DNA from: Metarhizium brunneum
Taxonomy: Eukaryota; Ascomycota; Sordariomycetes; Hypocreales; Clavicipitaceae
Assembly: GCF_013426205.1 (NCBI RefSeq)
Contig: NC_089425.1
Location: 1,054,001-1,118,000, forward strand
Direction: 5' to 3'
Length of the DNA stretch: 64,000 nt
Positions 59,177 to 64,000 of the stretch are shown piece by piece. The translations under genes and the position numbers were made by a program. Position 1 is the stretch's first letter. Every line of letters starts with the position of its first letter. The notes beneath the pieces were generated by a model. The model saw only the letters and a program-made list of their open reading frames with translations, was not told the DNA's origin and searched no databases.

Positions 59177-62100
59177 ATGGATTTTACGTCTCATATATCC
59201 GATCATGATATAGCGGGTCTCCTATCTCGGAATGTCGTTTGCCATGGAAATAGAAACGCGATAATTGATGGGAGTCTCTCCATCACCTACCAGCAACTAG
59301 ATCTCAAAGCCAAGGAAATTTCTTTGGACTTGATTCGACAAGGAGTTGCGTATGAGGACCCAGTCGGTATTCTCACAGCATTTGGGTTACCCCATTTAAT
59401 CGCTCAAGTAGGGGTGATTTATGCCGGTGCTACATGCGTCCCGTTGGACAGCGAACGCTCGGATGCTGAGCTCGCAGCACAACTCCATGTAGCACATGTG
59501 AATTTCCTAATTGTCGACGACATGCACCGTGATCGTCAACTATTAGCGGAGAAGGTAGTACTCATTCGTGACCCGAACATTGAACTTCTGAGGGACAAGA
59601 CGCAGGATATTCCAAAACCTTTGCAGCCCACGTTTCGTTCACACATCCTCTTCACGTCTGGTACCACGGGGACGCCAAAGGGTGTCCAGATCCCGGCGGC
59701 TGGGATTGTCAGAATTGCTCGCGATCCACTCTGCGAAGCCATCTCCGGTGAGGACACGGTTGGCCACCTCAACAATCCATGTTTCGATGTGTCGCTGATC
59801 GATATATGGTGTTCCCTCATCAACGGGACGACAATCGTTGTCATGGACAGACGAGAGCTTCTCAGTCCTGGACTTTTCGCTCGTTCCTTGAAAAGACAGC
59901 AGGTCACGTTTGCGTTTTTGCCAACAGCCTTGTTTCACATGGTGGCACTGGCATGCCCGACTGCCTTCTCCGAGATGAACACCGTCATCGTTGGTGGAGA
60001 GGGCCTCAGCATTGGACCTTGCAAGGCTGTGCTGGAGCATGGGCCCCCTCGTCGACTTATTAACGGCTATGGGCCTACGGAGTGTACTATTCTCGCGTGC
60101 GGACATCAAATCACATGGAAAGGTGTGCAAGATGCGGCGAGTGGCTATCTGCCCATTGGCAGACCTCTTGGAAAGACGGTGGCACACGTTTTCGATGACT
60201 CGCTTCGGCCAGTGACGGGAAATAATCAGGGAGAACTCTATCTAGGAGGTGCCGGACTCTCCATGGGCTATCTTGAGGCACCAGACGCACAACGAACTGG
60301 GTTTGTGACAGTTCCAGGCCTCGGGCCTAGGGAGGAGCCAAGCCGCCTTTACCGTACCAAAGACGCTGTGTGTAGAGATGATGCTGGGAACCTGGTCTGG
60401 GTCGGCCGCATGGACCGAGAGGTCAAGATGAGAGGTTATCGCATTCCTTTGGATGTCATTGAGTCGGAGATTCTGTGTACTGGCCTCGTAAGTTCAGTCG
60501 TTGCCGCCAAGGTGAATCTCCCCGATGCAAATATGTCCCTGCTGGTGGCCTGCGTGACATATCTACCCTCTCGAGGGGGAAGCGTCAGTCCATGTCTCCT
60601 TGCAAGATGCCAGGCGCGTCTTCCAAAATACATGGTCCCACAGCTGGTCGAATTCGGAGCCATGCCCATGACTCGACATGGAAAGATTGATAGAAAAAGA
60701 GTGCACGAGATTCTGGTGGATGGGCTCATACGCCGCCTCAGCGAGCAGAGCTCCATTGAAGTCATGAAGTCGGACCAGTCCATGTCATCCGAAGCAAAGC
60801 TGCGTTCTCTGTGGAGCCAGATCCTTGTCACGGTTCCGAGGCATGATATCCAGCCCGAGACCGACTTCTTTGGTATAGGTGCCACGTCCTTGCACGTGGC
60901 ATCTCTGATTCACGGTGTGCATCACGTCTTCGGAGTGGACATCCTCGCTCGGACTGTCTACGAGTGTTCGACCCTGCGTGGCCTCGCAGACATAATCCAG
61001 CAAGAACGACACCACAGACCTGCGTATCAAGCCAAGGAGATCCAAGACAATCTTCTGATGGACGCGGCTACCCTCTGGAGAAATATTCCTATTCCCCAAG
61101 TAGAACCCGTAGACTGGTTGTCTGCTGGAGAAGGCAGGGTGTTCTTGACTGGTGCCACGGGCTTCATCGGGGCCTTCATGCTCCTCGAGCTGCTTCGGAT
61201 GCCACAAGTCCACAGAGTCCGATGTCTTGTTCGTGCAGACCGCTTAGAAACTGCCTACTCCAAATTGTTCAGAAATTTGGATAAGTACCGACTTGCCCAG
61301 CTGGAGGAGGACCTCAGGACCAAAATAGAGGTTATTCCCGGAGACTTCTCCCAGAACAGGCTCGGGTTAACGGAATCGAGCTTCCAGGAACTGGCGGAAT
61401 GGGCCAGCGTGGTCTTTCATCTGGGCGCCCAGGTCAACTATAACGAGCCATATGCTGCCACCCGGACTGCCAATGTCTTGGGCACACTCAACCTGCTTCG
61501 CCTAGCCGCTACAGGAAAACCAAAGGCATTCCACTATACGTCAACTATTTCAGCCTTTGGCCCGACTGGTCTGATGAAAAATCGGCCAAATTTGATCGAC
61601 GAGGACGGGTCTCTGGCACCCTACGTCGAGAATGCTATCCCGTATGAGATGGGCTATGGACAAAGTCAGTGGGTGGCGGATGAGTTGGTCTCGACCCTGA
61701 TGCGGCGCGGGTTTCCCACAGCCATCTACCGCTGCGGATTTGTCTTGTGTCACGGCGAAAGCGGTATTGGTAATTTGGACGATTTCGCCAGCCGCCTGTT
61801 GACAGATTGTACAAGGCTAGGAATCTTTCCCCTGCTTCCAGACCAGCGCGAAGAGCTTGTGACTGTTGATTACGTGGCATCCGCCATGAGACTGATTTCC
61901 ACGTCAAACGATAACCTGGGACGCGCATACCATCTTGTTCCTGATCTCGACTCGAGCATCGATATGAATACGCTCTTTCGTCTTGTTGGCAAGGCGGCAA
62001 ATGTCACAATGACCGGTTTGCCATATCACGACTGGCTTGACAGAATACGCACCGCGGTTGAAAATGCTTCCAAGCTGCGGCTTACACCTCTGCTGCCCAT

Positions 62101-62284
62101 GTTGGAGGAGAAGGTGCTTGGAGAACGGACCCGAATCGAATTGTATGAAGGAATGGCGAGGTTCAAGCGTGAAAACACTGTCGATGCATTGCAGAAAACG
62201 GGGTGCAATGGGTTCCTAAGGGAAGCGGCGGTGAATGAAAAGGATCTGCAGGCCTATGTCAGGTTTTTGCAGTCGCAGGACTAA
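59177..62284 (+). CDS. NRPS-like enzyme, adenylation-thiolation-thioester reductase (A-T-R)
   Basis: Single-exon gene of 1035 aa starting MDFTSHISDHDIAGLL. The frame is open 63 nt further upstream, but without an ATG. The A domain (about 1-520) shows LFTSGTTGTPKGVQ near 155, CFDVSLIDIW with the alpha-amino-binding Asp, NGYGPTEC, YRTKDAV and HGKIDRK. The T domain near 567 has GIGATSLH with the attachment Ser. The reductase domain (about 650-1035) begins VFLTGATGFIGAFML, an NADPH-binding Rossmann motif. Such enzymes activate one amino or carboxylic acid and release it reductively as an aldehyde or alcohol. In the extended-SDR active site, YGQSQW replaces the expected Y-x-x-x-K, so Gln stands at the catalytic Lys position. 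It lies about 33 kb from the large NRPS, so membership in one pathway is uncertain. Confidence 0.9.
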   Translation: MDFTSHISDHDIAGLLSRNVVCHGNRNAIIDGSLSITYQQLDLKAKEISLDLIRQGVAYEDPVGILTAFGLPHLIAQVGVIYAGATCVPLDSERSDAELAAQLHVAHVNFLIVDDMHRDRQLLAEKVVLIRDPNIELLRDKTQDIPKPLQPTFRSHILFTSGTTGTPKGVQIPAAGIVRIARDPLCEAISGEDTVGHLNNPCFDVSLIDIWCSLINGTTIVVMDRRELLSPGLFARSLKRQQVTFAFLPTALFHMVALACPTAFSEMNTVIVGGEGLSIGPCKAVLEHGPPRRLINGYGPTECTILACGHQITWKGVQDAASGYLPIGRPLGKTVAHVFDDSLRPVTGNNQGELYLGGAGLSMGYLEAPDAQRTGFVTVPGLGPREEPSRLYRTKDAVCRDDAGNLVWVGRMDREVKMRGYRIPLDVIESEILCTGLVSSVVAAKVNLPDANMSLLVACVTYLPSRGGSVSPCLLARCQARLPKYMVPQLVEFGAMPMTRHGKIDRKRVHEILVDGLIRRLSEQSSIEVMKSDQSMSSEAKLRSLWSQILVTVPRHDIQPETDFFGIGATSLHVASLIHGVHHVFGVDILARTVYECSTLRGLADIIQQERHHRPAYQAKEIQDNLLMDAATLWRNIPIPQVEPVDWLSAGEGRVFLTGATGFIGAFMLLELLRMPQVHRVRCLVRADRLETAYSKLFRNLDKYRLAQLEEDLRTKIEVIPGDFSQNRLGLTESSFQELAEWASVVFHLGAQVNYNEPYAATRTANVLGTLNLLRLAATGKPKAFHYTSTISAFGPTGLMKNRPNLIDEDGSLAPYVENAIPYEMGYGQSQWVADELVSTLMRRGFPTAIYRCGFVLCHGESGIGNLDDFASRLLTDCTRLGIFPLLPDQREELVTVDYVASAMRLISTSNDNLGRAYHLVPDLDSSIDMNTLFRLVGKAANVTMTGLPYHDWLDRIRTAVENASKLRLTPLLPMLEEKVLGERTRIELYEGMARFKRENTVDALQKTGCNGFLREAAVNEKDLQAYVRFLQSQD

Positions 62285-63535
62285 GGACAAAAAGAGACAT
62301 TCCAGCCGTCACATTGCGGGAGGTAGACTTGGCTGTGATTTTATTTTCTGCACAGAAATTTGCTTAATTGCCCTCTTCTATCCTGTCAGGCGGTCTATCT
62401 GACAGCGCCAAAGTAAGGGAGACCAAGCCGGGGAGCGTTTTGAGTGAACTAGGATGGAATTGAGTCTGGGAAATTGTTGAGGTTGCAACTCAAGTTGTAA
62501 TACGAGTTTGGGGTGAACAAAGATCAATGATTGCGCTGTTCTGCCTCAGCTTCCAGTCTTTCCAGTCGTACTCAGCCTTCTGGATCTGCCTTGATAGCTT
62601 CAAGATCACAGTAAGTCAAGAAATCAAGTATACTTATAGTATATCAATAATTATATAAATAATTAAATAATAAAAAAATGTTTAAAAAACATAAATTTAA
62701 TAATAAAATAAAATAAATTAATTTTTCTAATAATACTAATAGGTTTTATTATCCTAATAATTTATGTTCTTTTACTTTAAAAACTTTAGGCTTAGTATTT
62801 TATACATTAATAACTAGTAGATTCAAAGACTATAAGCGACTACCTAAAAATCGAGTTCTCATAACGCTATACAAAGTATACGTCCCGGGGGAAAGAGTAA
62901 GTTTTTGGGGAAAATAATGAGACAATGAAAAGGTGGAATCGTGCTGAGCGAGGCACGGCCTGGGACCTACCAGACTCTTACAAGGATTAGTCATATTGAC
63001 GCATTATTAAGCCTGTGTGGAAGAACAGCACATCTCATTGGTGTATAGCGGAGCACGTACGACTCATGCCACTTTTGATCAGGCGGTTATGATCTGGCCA
63101 GCAAAGCAAGCGATAACCAAACACATCAGCGAGTGCCGAAATCGCGCTCAACACAGGCCCTTCCGAGGCTCTTGCTCGGTAATGTTCATTTTAAACTTCA
63201 CGTAACCAGAGATTATGTCATGGATGGACCCGCCTTGGTAGATTGCGAAACAAGTGCAGGAGAAGCGGGTTCTGAGGGTCAGAGTAGATCTCTTAGAAAT
63301 CATACCTACGAAGAAGCTATAAGTAATCAATTCAACCGGACTTTACAGAAACCTACATATGTAGTTTTTGCCGTTATCACCGCCGAGATACCGGGGCCTG
63401 GAAAAGGCCGGGGTTGCTGGTCCAGTACACTACAAGGCCCACACATGAAGCGCACAAACTAAAAAGACGCCACGGATATTTCGATTTATAATCCGGGGGA
63501 TAGAGGACCTGATGGGATCTTATGCGAGCTTGCTA
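62285..63535. other. Intergenic region with an AT-rich island
   Basis: No gene is supported. Bases about 62630-62860 are extremely AT-rich (aattaaataataaaaaaatg, ttaataataaaataaaataa), resembling the RIP-like islands near 1.9 and 3.2 kb. Confidence 0.5.
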
Positions 63536-63536
63536 A

Positions 63537-63547
63537 TTATATAAAGC
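63537..63547 (+). promoter_or_regulatory. TATA box of the terminal reductase gene
   Basis: attatataaag is about 120 bp before the ATG at 63664. A CT-rich tract follows it, as in many fungal promoters. Confidence 0.45.
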
Positions 63548-63663
63548 CAAGCCAAGCCTCTTGACGCCATGAAGTCAAAAAGCTCCGCCATCCCCCTCTC
63601 CATCCACACTTCCCATTCCACCCAGGCTACAAACTACAGTTTCCCGCTCCAAATAGAAAAAAA

Positions 63664-64000
63664 ATGTCTCTGCCCACTACCCAGAAAGCGGTCGTCATCC
63701 AGGGCCCAGGGGTGGCCAAAGTCGTGGCTGACCGACCCATCCCCAAGCTCCGCGATGGCTTCATCCTGGTCAAGACGGCGGCGGTTGGCCTCAACCCCAC
63801 AGACTGGAAACACATCGACCACATGATCAAGGAGGCCGGCCCCGTAGTCGGCTGCGACTACGCGGGCGTCGTCGAGGCCGTCGGGCCGGGCGTCACCAAA
63901 CCCTTCAAAAAGGGCGACCGCATCTGCGGCATCGCACACGGCAGCAACGCCGTCCAGCACGAGGACGGCACCTTTGCCGAGTACATCGTCGTCAAGGGCG
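63664..64000 (+). CDS. Medium-chain dehydrogenase/reductase, quinone or trans-acting enoyl reductase type (5' part only)
   Basis: The first 112 codons of a gene that runs off the window, starting MSLPTTQKAVVIQGPG. The segment VKTAAVGLNPTDWKHID...VGCDYAGVVEAVGPGV...KGDRICGIAHG...GTFAEYIVVKG is the GroES-like N-terminal domain of zinc-independent MDR proteins. NPTDWK replaces the zinc-site Cys-His pattern, and the GCDYAGVV motif is typical of fungal quinone-oxidoreductase-like proteins and of trans-acting enoyl reductases working with highly reducing PKSs. The NADPH-binding domain lies outside the window, so the two cannot be told apart. Confidence 0.85.
   Translation, partial: MSLPTTQKAVVIQGPGVAKVVADRPIPKLRDGFILVKTAAVGLNPTDWKHIDHMIKEAGPVVGCDYAGVVEAVGPGVTKPFKKGDRICGIAHGSNAVQHEDGTFAEYIVVKG

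Overview
The window looks like a chromosomal segment of a filamentous ascomycete, most likely a hypocrealean or clavicipitaceous relative (inference). The genes carry short introns of about 50-85 nt with GTAAGT/GTGAGT-type donors and CTAA/CTGA-like branch points. There are large NRPS genes, AT-rich RIP-like islands and TTAGGG telomere-type motifs, and there are no bacterial operons.

Layout. 0.6-7.3 kb: a glutathione-dependent formaldehyde-activating enzyme, a damaged pyroglutamyl peptidase I gene, an aldo-keto reductase pseudogene and an intact four-exon aldehyde dehydrogenase. 8.1-26.3 kb: a secondary-metabolite locus with an ABCC/MRP-type transporter (minus) head-to-head with a two-exon NRPS of 3444 aa (plus). 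27.5-31.3 kb: a Cys-rich, probably GPI-anchored wall protein and a seven-exon UDP-galactopyranose mutase. 32-35.6 kb: an MFS transporter pseudogene, a single-pass membrane protein with paired HxxHC motifs, and a small secreted precursor made of tandem exon repeats with Lys-Arg (Kex2) sites. 37.5-50.8 kb: a six-exon 781-aa protein of unknown function, head-to-head with a two-exon gene of about 2882 aa related to the A subunit of bacterial Tc insecticidal toxin complexes. 55-57.8 kb: an unknown gene with N-terminal DTSYE repeats. 59.2-62.3 kb: an NRPS-like A-T-R enzyme. 63.7 kb to the end: the start of a medium-chain enoyl-reductase-like gene.

Most noteworthy is the precursor at 35029-35580 (minus). 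It has a signal peptide and then phase-0 exons of 51 nt, each encoding a variant of PFKADDDAAYKRDSQFQ. This is a Kex2-processed repeat (RiPP/KEP-like) architecture in which each repeat is its own exon, with a HxxHC (UstY-reminiscent) gene and a decayed transporter beside it. The NRPS is also unusual. Its first A-T module is dead (the carrier serine is replaced by Met), it holds a half condensation domain after C2, and it lacks any release domain. The separate A-T-R protein has Gln where the reductase catalytic Lys is expected. All gene models were built by reading splice signals by eye; no alignments were run.
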